From contig NC_046651.1 in the NCBI RefSeq assembly GCF_900324485.2, positions 9,454,605 through 9,518,604 of the forward strand: a stretch of 64,000 bases of DNA. Reading direction: 5' to 3'. The translations under genes and the position numbers were made by a program. Under the pieces are notes generated by a model. The model was not told the DNA's origin, did no database searches, and saw nothing but the letters and a program-made list of their open reading frames with translations. Below, piece by piece: positions 26,101 through 39,632 of this stretch. The stretch's first letter is position 1. Every line of letters begins with the position of its first letter. Source of the DNA: Mastacembelus armatus (lineage: Eukaryota; Chordata; Actinopteri; Synbranchiformes; Mastacembelidae).

Positions 26101-28280
26101 AGATCCAGGCCCTCATGCAAATGAATGGGACCAGGTCAGATGGAGGAATGCGGCCCTTAAGTTCAAATGCCAGCCAGGCTTCTACCACTGCTCAACGTTG
26201 CAAGCAACTGCCTGAAGGGAAGACAGAACAAACAAAGTCTGAGACCTTAGTGAAATCAGAGGACACAGGCGACCAACGGCCTTTTGCCTGTGACCAGTGT
26301 GGCCGTACATATCGCCACGCAGGAAGTCTGGTCAACCACAGGAACTCTCATAAAACAGGTGAATATTACTGTTCTGTTTGTAACAACACTTACTCCAATC
26401 AATTAGCAATGAAGAACCACTTGCGTACCCACTTTGCATATAGAAAGCACTCTTGCCAGAAATGTGGAAAAGGTTTTAGAGGAAAGAAGCAGCTAATAGC
26501 TCATGTGTGTGCAGACCTCAGAAAGGATGGGGCCACAGGCAGGAGGGGCCTGAAGTCTAGACCCTTTAAGTGTAAGGAATGTAAACAGACGTTTCTCTCT
26601 GTTGACCAACTGGAAACCCACACCTGTGAGGGACCTTCAGGCAGTAGTGATGCACAAACAAATATGTCTTCAAATAAGGAAGAGCGACCCTTCACGTGCA
26701 ACATATGTAATCGCAGCTACCGCCATGCAGGCTCACTCCTGAACCACAAAAACACCCACAAGACGGGACACTTCAGTTGCACCTTCTGCTCTAAGCCTTT
26801 CACTAACCCCATGGCTTTACGTAATCACACACGTATCCATACACAGAAGAAAAAATATGTGTGTCTCACATGCGGAAAGGCCTTCCGCCTCGCCAGTATT
26901 CTGCACAACCACCAAAAGGTCCACAACCGGGTGGCGAGTCACTTCAGGTGTCCTGCATGTGGAAAGAGCTTCCAGGGCAGGTCTGGTCTGAAGAGACACC
27001 GCTGCTGCAAAGGTCAGGAAAACTCAGCAAGAGCTGGAGTCCCACAGTCCGAGAGAGGAGACAAGTGCTTCATGTGAGTTGGTGTCATGTGAGTCATGAT
27101 TGGTGTAGATTCTGTATATTTTCAGATAATAACAAGCCAACATATTATGTCAGATATATGTCAGTGTATTATCCTGAATAATAAATGTGCATGTTTTGTT
27201 AAGGCAGTATCCTTAAAGTATACAGAGAATTATTTTAATACAGTAATGTTTAATAAGAGTAAATATAAGGATCATACATAAATAAATAGTCAATTTGCAT
27301 TTTCATATGTCAGTTACAGTTGGTTTGAATGATCTGGTGTGCATTGTATTATTATGGATTGAATATAAATATCTTCCTTCTGCAGGTGTGACCTCTGTGG
27401 GCGCTCCTACCGCCATGCTGGCTCCCTCCTCAACCATAAAAAGATGCACTCTGAAAACCTCCACCACTGTACTTTATGTCTCCAGACATTCCCTGATCCT
27501 CTCACTCTGCAGATACACTCTCAGATGAGGCGTCACTGCTGCCCCGAGTGCGGGAAGACCTTCTGTCTGATCACACACCTGCAGAGCCACATGGAGGTGC
27601 ACTCTAAGGAAAGGGCTGTGGTCTGCAGCCTATGCCAGCAGAGCTTTCCTGACACAGCCAGCTACCAGCAGCATCACGACATGCATCACAGGGCTCAGGA
27701 CCCCTATCAACAAAATGTGAATGAACCTGTAGATAACAACCCTTGCTGGGACTCAGGAATAAACCAGACCATAGGGATGGACAGGGTGCACAAGCAGGTT
27801 CCACCACCTCTGTCCCATATTCCAGGAAGCATCACTAATTCACAGAAGAGTAATGATGCTGCGGGCACAGAGGAGAAAAGCCACGTCTGTGAGCACTGTG
27901 GCCGCACTTACCGCCACGCCGGCTCCCTCCTCAACCACAAGAACAGCCACAAGACGGGCTCCTTCTTCTGCTCCATCTGCCAGAAAGAGTTCACCAACCT
28001 CATGGCTCTCAAGAACCACCGGCGTATTCACACAGAGCCCAAGCGCTATCAGTGCCTGGAGTGTGGTAAAGCATTTCGTGTGTCCACTCAGCTCATATGT
28101 CATCGAAGGATCCACACCAAAGAGAAGCCCTTCGCCTGCCTGCTGTGCAACAAGAGCTTTTCCAGCAAGTCCAACCTGCGGCACCATCAGAAGATGCACC
28201 AGAACACCCAGACCTACGACTCCTCTTACAGCATGGATGCTAACACCTTCATGGACCTGGACATGGAGTCTTTCCTTTAA
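23195..28280 (+). CDS. znf646: Zinc finger protein 646 (about 32 C2H2-type fingers)
   Basis: A large nuclear C2H2 protein of poorly known target. Three coding exons fit: 23195-25788, 25994-27073 and 27386-28280, giving 1522 aa (human about 1830). About 32 finger-like units are spread along the chain, separated by acidic, Asn/Ser-rich spacers. The hallmark is a repeated pair: a finger with YRHAGSLxNHKxxH-KTG, followed by one with xxALKNHxRxH. The first member occurs eight times. Some units end C2HC rather than C2H2 (IKSHSC, LENHGC, LIAHVC, RHRC). The second and third exons start inside the array, and phase joins give CHECGKAFKI and CDLCGRSYRHAG exactly. Head-to-head placement with znf668 supports orthology. 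The ATG at 23195 is the first in frame; shorter out-of-frame ATGs precede it in the leader. Confidence 0.93.
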
Positions 28281-30860
28281 TGTAGTACTCCAGAGTGTAC
28301 TGTACAAGAAAAGAGGACAGGTGGCCCTCATATTTATCTGTTATTTATTCCTCTATCAGTAATTGTAAAACAGTATTTTTTCAGAAAGTGCTCTTTGGTC
28401 CTGACAGACGCTCCTTTGAAGACGCACATTTCATTACTGACTTCCAGTTTTACCTCCAGAACAGATGGCGACAGTCTCCAGAGACTTCATCAGTCAGCAT
28501 GTAATAAGGCCTGAATGTTTTCCACGAATACAAAGGATCCCAGAATACAGAGCAGCTGATGAAAACATTAGCTGCCACTCACTCCTCAATGACAAACCAA
28601 CCAACCAAAGCATACAGAAGAGTGCAGCCCAGGTCCACAAAAGAGCATTACATGTTTTTGTAAGACAGTACTGTTCTAAGGATAATCTCTCCTCTCTTGC
28701 TATGTATAATTGTGTTCAGTGCCTCTGTAAGTTCCTTAGGAAACAAAATATACAAAGTATTTATTTCTGACTCCTTTTGTTAGCTTTGCTGTCAGTGTTG
28801 AAGGACTGCTCACTTTCCTTTGGGATATCACATAGGGCAAGCCTGTTATTATTAAGTCAAATACCTCTGGGTGTGTCCAAAGGTCAGTGGCAAAGTGATT
28901 TACTGAAATCTTATTATGAAGTAAATAGTCGCACAGCTAACTATATTCACATGGAGTGACAGTGTATGCTAAAATGGATGTATTTAATAATTTATTCCTG
29001 TTACTTTATGTGCATATTTTAATAGAAAGATGATGTAAAAACAGTTTCTAAAACTCATGTAGCCTTTAAGGAACTCCGTAAGTCGATTTGTTCTCGGTTA
29101 CAACAGGTAGGAATGAATGAGCCAAGGATGATGTGTTTTTGGCAGCACTCGGGGGAAACCTTCAAAAGGTACATACCTGATGTGTGAGACATTGTAGAGA
29201 ATCAGTTTCTGAACTGAGCATTGTGCCATCTCACCACGCTTATACCTTAGCTCATGTAACTTTTAGTTGCACCTCCTCATGCAGTACACGCTGTAACCCA
29301 TAATGGAACCTCTGAGATGCATCAGTAATGTTGAAGTGCCAGTGCCTCAAATGTAAATTGATTGTAGCAGTTTAATGTGAATTTATTATACTGTAAAAGA
29401 CAAAGTTTGCTCTTTTAATTTTTGTTCTAATTAGAAAGTCTGTTCAGCCAGAGATTTTTAAAAGGTCATTGAGCTGGTCAGAAACTTTCACTGTCCTAAG
29501 GTGAAATCGGTTCTGTTCTTAGCATCTGTTCCCATGACTTTTTATTTTATTTTTTTTTTTTTTACCCCTCATGAATGCTGTGTATTAAGCAAATAGAATG
29601 ACCTATGTATTTTCAAACAACCGTGTTTAAAATGCCTCATTCCTACTAAGCACAAGTATTAAACAAACATACTAGAGCTTTATGGATATACAATGACAAA
29701 ACAATTTCATCTACAATGTCAAAATTCATGACCCCCTTGATGTTCAGTGAAAAATGTGCAATTATTGATTCTCTGGGGTTTTGTTTTGTTTTTTTTTTTT
29801 GCCAAGTCGTCTAATGTGCCTGGTGTTCTCGTAGGGGTTTCTTTTCACAAATCAGAAATCCAGTAAAAGTGAACACATGGCTGTTTTTGCCACAGTCTAA
29901 AATTAGATTTTCTTTATGCCTTACACATTACATTTAATGTACTAGTATGTTTGGCACTGGTCAGTATGAAATACCTCATGGAAAGCCCTGCCAAACTGGC
30001 AACTTCTACTTGATGCCTCATGCAGCTTATTTGTAGAGAATACACTGTAATCATATACACTCAGATAGTTATCAATTAAAAGACATATAGAAAGGACGAA
30101 GCATCAATTTTATGGTTTTACTTTGGAAAAGCTTATTTTCACCATGCAGGTGTTTGGTTTCAGAATTATCTTTGCACATATTAAGTTAAGACACTTGTAG
30201 CCTAAAGAGGACAGGAAGCCTATGACGGGTGTGAACAGGCAACAAAAACAGCTGCTTCACCTGAGCTAGTTTGCGTGTCCTAATATTTAAGCAATATGCT
30301 GAGAGTAGTGCATGAACTGAGTACATCTCATTTGCTTTGTCTTCAGCCTTGCCATCTGCCATTTTTCTACATTATTTAAAACTATCTGTATTAACAGTAA
30401 TGATTTAAAAGATCACTGTAACATATTTTCATATGCCATGGTAGCCTGCGTGCACATTTTAGTTAAAACTGTAAACTGACTTATTTTTGTACAACATTCA
30501 CATTTTCCTGTCATTGATCACAATCACAGCCTGGTAGTTGTGGCATGTGTTAATCTCAGAGCTCTTTCTGTAAATATTAGAAGGAAAATATCAGCTGGAT
30601 CTCTGTACATTCAAGGCAAGCTTTTCTTCATCTGGAGAAAACAGCTAGATTAGCTACTCTGTAATAAAAAGCATATACCACATGTTGATTTATTGGAATT
30701 TCAGTGCTCAAAATGTCTGCTCAGTATTTAATTCATATTTATATAACTATTTTGTCACTCTGAAGCGTAGATTTTTACTTCTTTGTTAGAATTTAGCTTA
30801 GAGTTTAAGGAAATTATTGATAAAACTAGTTGAAATGAATTAAAAGACTTGGAAAATACA
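28281..30860 (+). other. znf646 3' UTR (inferred)
   Basis: No coding sequence is seen. Candidate poly(A) signals on the plus strand are AATAAA at 30663-30668 and ATTAAA at 30839-30844, just before the convergent tnfrsf12a end. The length of about 2.5 kb is inferred from the absence of anything else. Poly-T runs occur near 29550 and 29790. Confidence 0.5.
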
Positions 30861-30914
30861 ATGTTTGTTTCTTCCATGTTCAAGAAATTAATGAGTACGT
30901 CTTTTATCATTAAT

Positions 30915-32844
30915 GAAAGTTGTCACTTTTATTGTGAAAATACATTTGGTACACAAAGCAGTTAATAAGATAGCATTAAGTAAGGGAAGCCAGTGTATGT
31001 ACAGTATCTACAAGTGAAAAACGTAAGAAATAAGCAGGAAATGTTAGTTATTGCTCAGTAACGTCGTTGGCTGGCCTGGTGGAAGCTTTACAAAAAAATC
31101 TTCACTAGAGTCCCTTTAAAAATGTGCTTGTTCCTTGCAGTTATTGCAACGCAACACTGCAAGATACTTAAAAAATAAATAATATAAACATCTAAAAAAA
31201 TAATGAAAGAAAGGAATCAGGTATGTGTATTTTGAGTCCCCAAATTCTTGCCAGAGGGCAAGTAGTTTACCCTTATGCAGACAGGTCCACAATATGACCT
31301 GAATCAACAAAATACTACGAGTCTCAATACCCACATATTGCATGATGGGGTAAAAACATTTTGTACTATCTAAAGTGGAAAACAACAACCCTGCCCATTA
31401 TGTTTGTCACTGGTTTCAGTGGCCACAAAATTAAAAACAGACAACTAGACAAAAAAAAAAAAAAAAATTTTTTTTCTTTGTGGCCTTGTTCCAGATCTGA
31501 AAAGATTTGACAGGTCAGGATTAGCTCCACCTAAAACACTGTAGCTGAGATTTTCTTCGCTATAGGACATTCCTGGCAACATTCCCGCATGTTAGCGGTT
31601 TGGAATCACATGTCTAGTGTTTTAAACATCCTGTCCTACGCATGATGGGACTGTAACGTTGTGAATTCTGGAGCTGTAATAGACAAAAAACCAACATCTC
31701 TTAAAACTTTAGTAACATTGAAACAGATAAGACACTATTGAAATATCCTGCAGTAACGGGTCTGTGTTGGTCTCAGGAGACCCAGTAACAGTGTATTAAT
31801 CAAAAGCTTTATCACTGTATCAGGCTACTAAAAAAAACAGGTACGAGGAGGTCCTGAAAGGGAATGAAGGCTGGAATACATTTCATCTAAAAGTAGCTAC
31901 ATTCAAACGGCCTTAATGTGCCCAACTATGTCTTACCCATGCGATTTGTCTTTAAGAGGCTGCTGTGCTAAATGACCAGCAGAGAGACCCCATCTAACCC
32001 CGCAGAACAGCAGGGGCTCGAGCTGCAGCCCAGCAGGCAGCAGTAGCTGTGTTACATTCATGGAGTCCTGCTGAAAAACAGCACAATGCAACACAGGAGC
32101 ACGGACTATCATTATTTCTGCATCAAACACCTGTAAACCCACAAAGGTCTTCCAGATCAACATCTTATCTAAGTTGAATATAAAGGCACAAAAAAATCGG
32201 ACAACGATAAGACTCTAGTAAAATATTGTTACTATTCCTACGGAGGTGTGAGCGTAGCTCGTTGTAAGTCCTGTAGTCACTATGGGACCTAAACTGAACG
32301 TGAGAGCTGAGCAAATCTCTTCCCTCGACAGTCTAATAAATTAAAATGGTCCAAATCTGGTCAGGAGATACCCTGCAGTCAGAGTATACAGTTCATGGTC
32401 CAGATGTTTCAACGTCAGGCTCTGAACCAGTCACTCGTTGGTTCGGTCACATCTGTTTTCAGAGGATGATGAGGCTGTGGAGGTTAGGAGTGTGTTAGGA
32501 CCACAAGGACATAAAGCATTTTATACCAAATCATTTTCTAAATTCACATTTATTTTTTATTTTTTAGTCCTTGAGGGGAGGAGGTTTGTAGTAAAGGCCA
32601 AATCCTTTCCAAAACATTTTAAAATGACATGATTTCAGTTTTTTTCACAAGCAAAATGTTTGTAAAAGTGTCGTCACCATAGAAACGACAATATTTTACA
32701 TTAAAAACATACACATACTTCATATACTGACACTGATTTTACACACTGGCTCAACTAAATCAAATCCCTTCAGATCAAATCAGGTTTTTGTGTATTGGTC
32801 TAATCAGTGTAATGACAAAATGAAAATTGTACCTACTGAAATGT
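30915..32844 (-). other. tnfrsf12a 3' UTR (inferred)
   Basis: It runs from the stop at 32845 down to a minus-strand AATAAA at 30928-30933. No other gene is visible on either strand. A 17-A/9-T tract lies near 31450. Confidence 0.5.
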
Positions 32845-35800
32845 TTAAGCTTGATAAAGTGGACCCGCAGTTTCTTCAATGGGTTCTGTAAAACAGGTAG
32901 AAGGAGAAACATAGAACTTTGTAAATAAATCACTAATGTACAGAGAATTGAGAGAATCATGGGAAACTCAGGCTCTGTGCATGTTCACAAAGACTAAGTC
33001 CATTTTTAGAGATTAGAGAGAACCTTACCACGTAGAGGCCGTTTGTGTGACTTGCGTCGATGCACCATGACCCCGATGATCAACGCAGCACCGACCAGCA
33101 CCACGGCCAGCACCGAGAAACTGGTGATGGCTGCCAGTTTCCACACATCGGTCGTGTCTTCTACAGGTTTACCTATTGATAAAATTAAAAACTCTTACAA
33201 ATGCAGCAATGAAAGAAACGATGTCTGTGTATGACTCAGTATCTGAGTCAGTGTCTTACATGTGTTGCATGAGGGAGTCTTTGGGTACTGCTTGCATGAT
33301 GCACATGGCACGCAAACATCCAAATCTGAGTTCCAAAACTCTGAGCTGCCACACTGACCTGCACACAGAGAAACAGGAGAGATCCAATCTTAGTTATCAT
33401 AATTCATACATCGCTGGGAGCCAGTTTGTCAAAGCTGGGCCCTGGAGAGTCTCTGGATAAAACGTTTCTCGTGATTTATAAAACATTTAACGCTCTTTGT
33501 CTATAAAATATTACGACCTGCTGGTAATATCCATAAACTTCATTTGAAACTGGTGCAAATGTTTTACAAACCAACCACAACTCATACAATAAAGTCATAT
33601 TCAGGTGACTTGCAGGAGAGTTTCAGCTCAAATCAGTTGCTACAGATTTGAGGAACTTCGTGGTTTGCATCTTCTTATAAAATGAAACTGGGAAATTCCT
33701 TTGAGTCAGCCTGCTGATGCAAATGAATCTGCCTGCGAGAGAATTACTTAGTATCTTTGGGCGCAGGAGCAGATCTGTGCTGCATGAAGAGCAGGATGTT
33801 TTCACAGAGAGCTTCCTCTGAATTGTTGTTGCTGCTGTGTACATGCGCGGGTTCCAGAGAATAAAGTGAATGTGCCTATGAGAAAGAGGTTGACAGTGGT
33901 TACACTCAGAATGAGCGTCAACCTCTGCGGGCACGATGGAAACCTTCATCAGTTTTATGGCAGCCAGTCCACAGAACAATTAAAGCTGTATACACAGTCA
34001 CAGATGTTAAGGAAGACTGACAATGTGGCAGCAGTTAATACCTGCAGCAAGGACGTCACATCCACAGGGGAACCAGAGAGCCCCCCCCCCCAAAAAAAAA
34101 TCAAATACCTCCTTCAGCTATAAGAAAATAAATGCACTGACCTTCAAAAGTGTTAAACTGAATGTTCACTGCATGTCAATAACAGAATGGTCAGCATGTG
34201 CCAAAGGATTTCTCCAGTCCTGCACCCTGATCTCTCAGTCACTTATTTTAAATTTAAAGTCTGTTCCTGCTGCTTATCTCTGCGTCTGAGGATGATCTGA
34301 GTTTCGCCCTGTCACTTTTTGTGAACGAGATCTGTGGTCGACATCCAAACCAAAAACGTCACTTCCTACCCCGTAAGAAACTGTCACCAACACCTAACAG
34401 CTTTCAAACTGTTCAGCATCCTTTGCAGTTTGAAGGTTACAAGGCTGTTAAAAAGTTATGTATTTAATACATTTCATATTTATATTACCTATATGTCTTT
34501 TTTCCTTCTCTGATCACAGGCCCAGGGGCCCAAAGGGGGTCAGGGGGCCCCTAGACTAGAGAACCATAAAAGGACTGTTAACCTTTCTGATGTAAAGTCA
34601 AACAAATGACTATGTAATGACTGCAAACAGACACAAAATTAGAAAAAAAAATAGATGTGAAAATACAACGAATGACTAAAAAGAAACCCAAAACAACACC
34701 AAAGAGGAACGCAACTGCAGAAATCTGCTAAAAGCCTGAAGAAAGGACAAAAACGTCATCTAAGTGGAAGATGACTATAAAGATGTAAAATGAGTAAAAG
34801 TTGAACAAAACAACCACATGAAAACACAAAGTGACTGCAAGTCATGTGGTTGCTCAGTCTGTGAGTCTTGTTCTGAGGAGTGTAGGCGAAGTGGGGGCCT
34901 CTTACATGTCTGTGCCCAGGGGCCCATTGTTTCCTAATCCCAGCATAGACTAATAAACAATAAAACTCTCCATTCATGTTTAGACACCCCCCTAAACAAA
35001 AAAATCAGAATGAGGATGTCGCCTTAGATCAATCTGAGCGCAGAGGCTGTTTGACTGCTTTAATAAATAGCCTGTAGTTTTCTCTGCAGGTTTGACATCC
35101 TGGCTTTGGTTAAGAGCCATGCTTGCAACAAAAAGTCGCCCTAATGGGACGAATGAAATAATACCAGACACGGAAACAGTTTCTAAATATCTGATAGTCA
35201 AAATGATAGCAATCTTTCTTCCTTCTCAGGACCACATGTGTATTTGCATATAGGCAACTTCTTTTTTGCAGTTTTGTCCGCCCTGAGGCTGAATGGAGTC
35301 ATCATTTGTGGTAACTAGTGTGTCATCAGTGAGAGTTTTTAGATACCAGAGGTGTGTTTGACAAGACCTCCGGAGCCGCATGAATAAGTGGGAAACCACA
35401 GCCGCTTCAGTGACAAGGACAGTAGTTAATGACTATTGTAACACCAAACAGTGAGTGTGGCTGGAGACTCAACTGTAACACGTCTACAACGGCCTTTGTT
35501 TACATGTTGACACACATTTATTCTACATCGCACTTGTACGATACATCCAGGTTATTTGGATTTACATGTCAAGGAAACTATCATGAAGCACAGTTTTCAA
35601 CGCACACTATAGATTTTTGTGGGGTCAACATTTCTTAGCTGGCTCATGTCATATTTTTCTGTCTGGGAACACGAAGACAAGCTGGACGACCCTGAGATGG
35701 ATCTAAGAACAATAACAGACATGGCAGAGTTACAGATAAATCCAATGAGGAAATGACCTTTGTTTGATAAAGTGATGAACATCGTCCTTTGTTCAGACAG

Positions 35801-37484
35801 GTTTGAACATAATTTATCTAAACAGCCAGGCACATGACCTATATATGATTGTGTCAGTGTTTTGGGGACAGTATGGAGAAGCACTGGTCTAACCTTTAAT
35901 AATCTGGATGTATTTCATCAGTTTATCACGGGATGTTCCATTTTCTGCTGCTTAAGATTTTACAGTTTCCTTAAAACCTCAAGTCCAGAGGAACATGGGC
36001 TGAACTCAGCTGCACTGTCTGAGTTTCTACCTGCTTTTACACAGGACAACCAATCAGCAGAGCTACAGCCACAGGGCACCTGCTGCAGAAGTCGTGTCTG
36101 AGGCATTATGACTTATAACTCCGTGGTTCTGTTCCAGCCACATGTTCAGGCCCTCAGAGACTCTCAGAGAGAGAGAGAGCTGGACTGAGTCATCTTATAG
36201 CCACGGTCACAGTAAAAATGTGTCATAGTTCTTGTAAGCATTTCTCCTCATGGTTTCAGCCCTGCATCATCATCCCCAAAGTCCAGCTGCACTCAAGCTG
36301 GAGGGTTCAAAAAGTCACTGAAAGGAACTGAACCTTGACTGCCGGGTGACCCACATGCACACCACATCTGAGAAGCTGCGCGTTTGTTGCTGAAACCAGA
36401 AAAAAACAAAGCCTGAAACTGCTGAATAAACCGATAACAGCATCTCAACCACATTTCTGAGCCTGAATGAAATTTGAAGGTTGAAAATTGACATAATTAT
36501 ATAAAGGGAGTCTTTCGTTTGTTGATTTATTTATATTAAACAGGTTCGACTTATTTTCACTCATTCATGAAGTGCAACATCTGCTTCAGAAGCCACAGAG
36601 ATAATAATCATTCACAAAGCAAAGCATCAAAGGATTTTCTGTGGTTCAGCGTCTAAAATGTAAGGAAAGAGAACATGTTTGCAGCATGTTACCGTCGGAG
36701 CTTGGCAGATCTCAGCACCTACTCTGACAGAGGGTGCTCTTGGGCGTGGGGGTGCTCTATTTTGTCATAAATTGGAAAGGGTGGGTGGACCCACAGATGA
36801 TGTCCAGATGTGAAGATGGCTTCACACGGATAGAGTCAGGATCAAACGTGTTTTGAGTTTGGTTTGTTAAGAATGCATTCGTTAAGTTTAACTCCTGAGG
36901 AAATGATCATAACTCATGCCATTAGTCCAGACTTCTCTCAGTGCAGCCCGGGTCTGCTGTGCTCCGCTGGGATTAGACCTAAACTTCAAAGAGCTGTGGA
37001 AAAGAAGTCAAAAGCTCTTTTGTTTCTGTAAGACCGTAAGGAAAAAAAGTATCTCCGTGCAGGCGGTTCACCCTTTCCATGTGGCCTGTCCTTCTCACCC
37101 AGGGGCACGGATGGATGGGGTGAAATAAGGCGATCGGAATGCGGAACCGGTGAGAAATGCAGCTGGTAAAGGAAGCGGCTTTGTAAGCAGACCCGCTATC
37201 TGACTCCATTACAGGGAGACCACACCACCAGACTCGAATCCCCACAGAGAACAGGGACACCAACATTTTCTTACAAATCCAAGTGAGAGACGGAAAGAAA
37301 AGCGACGCAATCGCGGCCCCAAGTCACACAAATAACTCTTACGTTGCACATTTACGCACAGTTTGAATCATCATGCGGCTGAAAATTACTTGTTTTACTT
37401 ACTTTTTTCTGCGCTTACACCATGGAGAGTGGTCACAGCCGCTATAATAAGTCCGCACAGTGCGCAGAGAGCGTTTGAAGCCAT
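32845..37484 (-). CDS. tnfrsf12a: TNF receptor superfamily member 12A (Fn14, TWEAK receptor)
   Basis: A small plasma-membrane receptor that binds TWEAK and signals through TRAFs. Four exons fit in phase on the minus strand: 37421-37484, 33260-33358, 33029-33172 and 32845-32885, for 115 aa (human 129). Exon 1 encodes a signal peptide (MASNALCALCGLIIAAVTTL). Exon 2 encodes the single cysteine-rich domain with exactly six cysteines (QCGSSEFW...LDVCVPCASC...SCNTC), matching the SADLDKCMDCASC core of human Fn14. Exon 3 encodes the transmembrane helix (SFSVLAVVLVGAALIIGVMV) and a basic stop-transfer HRRKSHKR. Exon 4 encodes PIEETAGPLYQA, with the PIEE(S/T) TRAF-binding motif of Fn14. All four exons are too short to stand out as open frames, so the gene is easy to miss. 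Intron 1 is about 4 kb. The exon 1 donor is GTGTAAG. Confidence 0.93.
34521..34940. repeat. Low-complexity interspersed fish repeat with CAGGGGCCC ends
   Basis: GCCCAGGGGCCCA-like words occur at both ends (34519-34531 and 34914-34926). The inside is a degenerate array of short A-rich units such as AATGACTAAAAAGAAACCC and ACAAAGTGACTGCAAG. I remember this composite as a common percomorph repeat built on units of about 20 bp. It lies in tnfrsf12a intron 1, where I see nothing else of note except a GA run near 36170. Confidence 0.6.
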
Positions 37485-39632
37485 GATGTCTGCGGGGGAA
37501 AAGCTGCTCGCTGTCGGCTACACAATTCCCGAAAGTTCATCTGATTAAGAATCCGTGCTGGTTTTTCAGCATGGAAAAGCGAGCATCAGAGTGAGTCACC
37601 CGGAGGAGTCTGCGCCTTGTTTTAATAGCGCACACACCCACGCTAACAGTTCAACTCCTATGAGTCATTTCCTATGCGCTTGTACCGCTCGGATTCTCTG
37701 TGCGCACTCCCAGACTCACAGGAAACTCCACTACCATAGTATGTGGTTAGGTTGTTTCAGTTGAAGTGAAAGTTTCAATCAAACCACTTCAGGTAAGAGA
37801 CTTTCAGTGCAGATATATTTTATTTTATAGCCACACCCTGCGAGGTTTTTTTTTTTTGTTACAGGCGAGTCTGTGTAGTCTGGACTTAATACTGTTCTCA
37901 TTGTTATTACCACGCCTGTCGACGTCATGCGCTCGTTCCTGCCAAAAGACACAACTCTCTGGCATGACTCTGGGTCCCATACACAGAAAAGGGGGAAACA
38001 GCAACTGAGGCAAAAACAGATGACATTCACAGGAGAAACTATCTGCTTCTCAGGCCTTTTGGGAAAGTCTGCTGTTAAATAACCTTGATCTGTGCAGGAA
38101 CACTATAAAAAAAAAATAGAAAAACAACAACAACTATGACGGTCTTGCTTATGGAAACTGACATGACCAGAGAGTGTCCCTGTTAATAACAGACGGCCTG
38201 GGTGTAGTCTGTTGCTGCAGAACACAAATATGCAATAACAAAGCCAGTGGACGCATGCCTGGAGTGCTATCAGGTTGGCCCATGTCACAGCTTTGCCTCA
38301 TATATAATAATGAAGACCATCAGTTACTACAACAAACTTCATACTGCTGTACAAAATGATCACTGAGCACAAAGTGAAAATTACTCATTTATTTATGACA
38401 GGTTATGCACGTTCATATGAATAATCGACCACTGCCCATGTATTATTAACAATAAAACTATTCTTCTTTGTGCCAGTGTTACAGCCAATTCCTGGGGGGG
38501 GACTCTTAGCTAACTTTTCCCAAATGCCTGATAAACTTTTTCTTTTTTAAATGTATGAGCTCTTTTTTTTTCTCTCTCTCTCTGCAGCCTGGAACTTTTT
38601 ATGTGTGCTACATGGTGTGAACCGCCTTTCCCACAAGAACTAACGTCAAACAGACGCGAACCAACCTCCCAGTGAATAGTTCACATCATCACAGCAGAGG
38701 AAAAGGGGTTTCACTGGCTCAGTTACGTTAGAAGCATGTTGTTAAACAGATGTTTTTGTACTCAACTGTCACGGCTAACCTTTAGGAAAGAAGCCTAAGA
38801 GGACCTGGATCAGCACAGCCCACTAAGGACACCCATATGAGCTGACTTTCCAGTGGAGTGATTTCATCAGTAATGAGGCACTATAAGCTGCAGATGTTGT
38901 GTCAAACTCTCTGGTGGGAACCATGGCAACAAGATGAACACACACACACAGAGGACCTTGCCCAAGGTGATCCAAACACTCCTGTATGTGCTGACTAAGT
39001 GCCAAACTAGCTGATGTCTCTCAGGCATTGTTAATAATATAGCCTCACCAAAGAAGTTCAGACAATTGTGGCTGTTGTATTTTATATATTAGAAACAGAT
39101 TTCGTTTTACACTCGCAGTCTTTAGGTCTGTAAGGGATGGCTTCTTTTAATTTCGATGTTTAAATTTCAGCTTCACTGACTTTTCGGGATTTGTAAAACC
39201 AGCAGGACAAAGAAATGCTTCGGGGAAGATCAACCATACACCACTGCTGTTCCAAGTTCTTCAGTACATTAAAGGAATATTTTAAAGTGGACCCAGTCTG
39301 TCAAAACATGGCGAGAAATGACAGACAGAAAAACAGTGCAGAGCAGCTCGACATCAAAGAATATCACAGTGCACACAAACTCCTGTGTTTATTAACTACA
39401 GCACAACACACTCAGTCAGATGTGTCACTATCTGGTTTGGTCACCAAGTTAATCACCAACTGGCAATGATGCGGGAAACGAGTCTTTCCAAAGAAAGATT
39501 AAAATGGGGAAACAATGTTCTCCCCAAAAAATGTCTGCCTCTGAATAAATCTTCAGTTCCTGTGTCTTTTCTCTATCCTCGTCTCTCCTTTGGTTCTGTC
39601 TACCTTCTGCTTTTTTCACCTCTCTATGTGAA
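37485..39632. other. Intergenic region between tnfrsf12a and rnf40, including rnf40 3' UTR
   Basis: 37485-37800 should hold the tnfrsf12a promoter. A minus-strand AATAAA at 39388-39393 is a plausible end for rnf40, giving a 3' UTR of about 240 bases. A sequence like an RFX X-box with one mismatch (GGAACCATGGCAAC) lies at 38917-38930. Otherwise I see only a CT-rich tract near 38565. Confidence 0.5.

Noticed and set aside
34023-34289. 88-codon open frame in tnfrsf12a intron 1
   Set aside because: Includes homopolymer C and A runs, no homology seen, and lies inside an intron.
38917-38930. X-box-like GGAACCATGGCAAC between tnfrsf12a and rnf40
   Set aside because: One mismatch, far from either start codon, and neither neighbour is a ciliary gene; likely chance.
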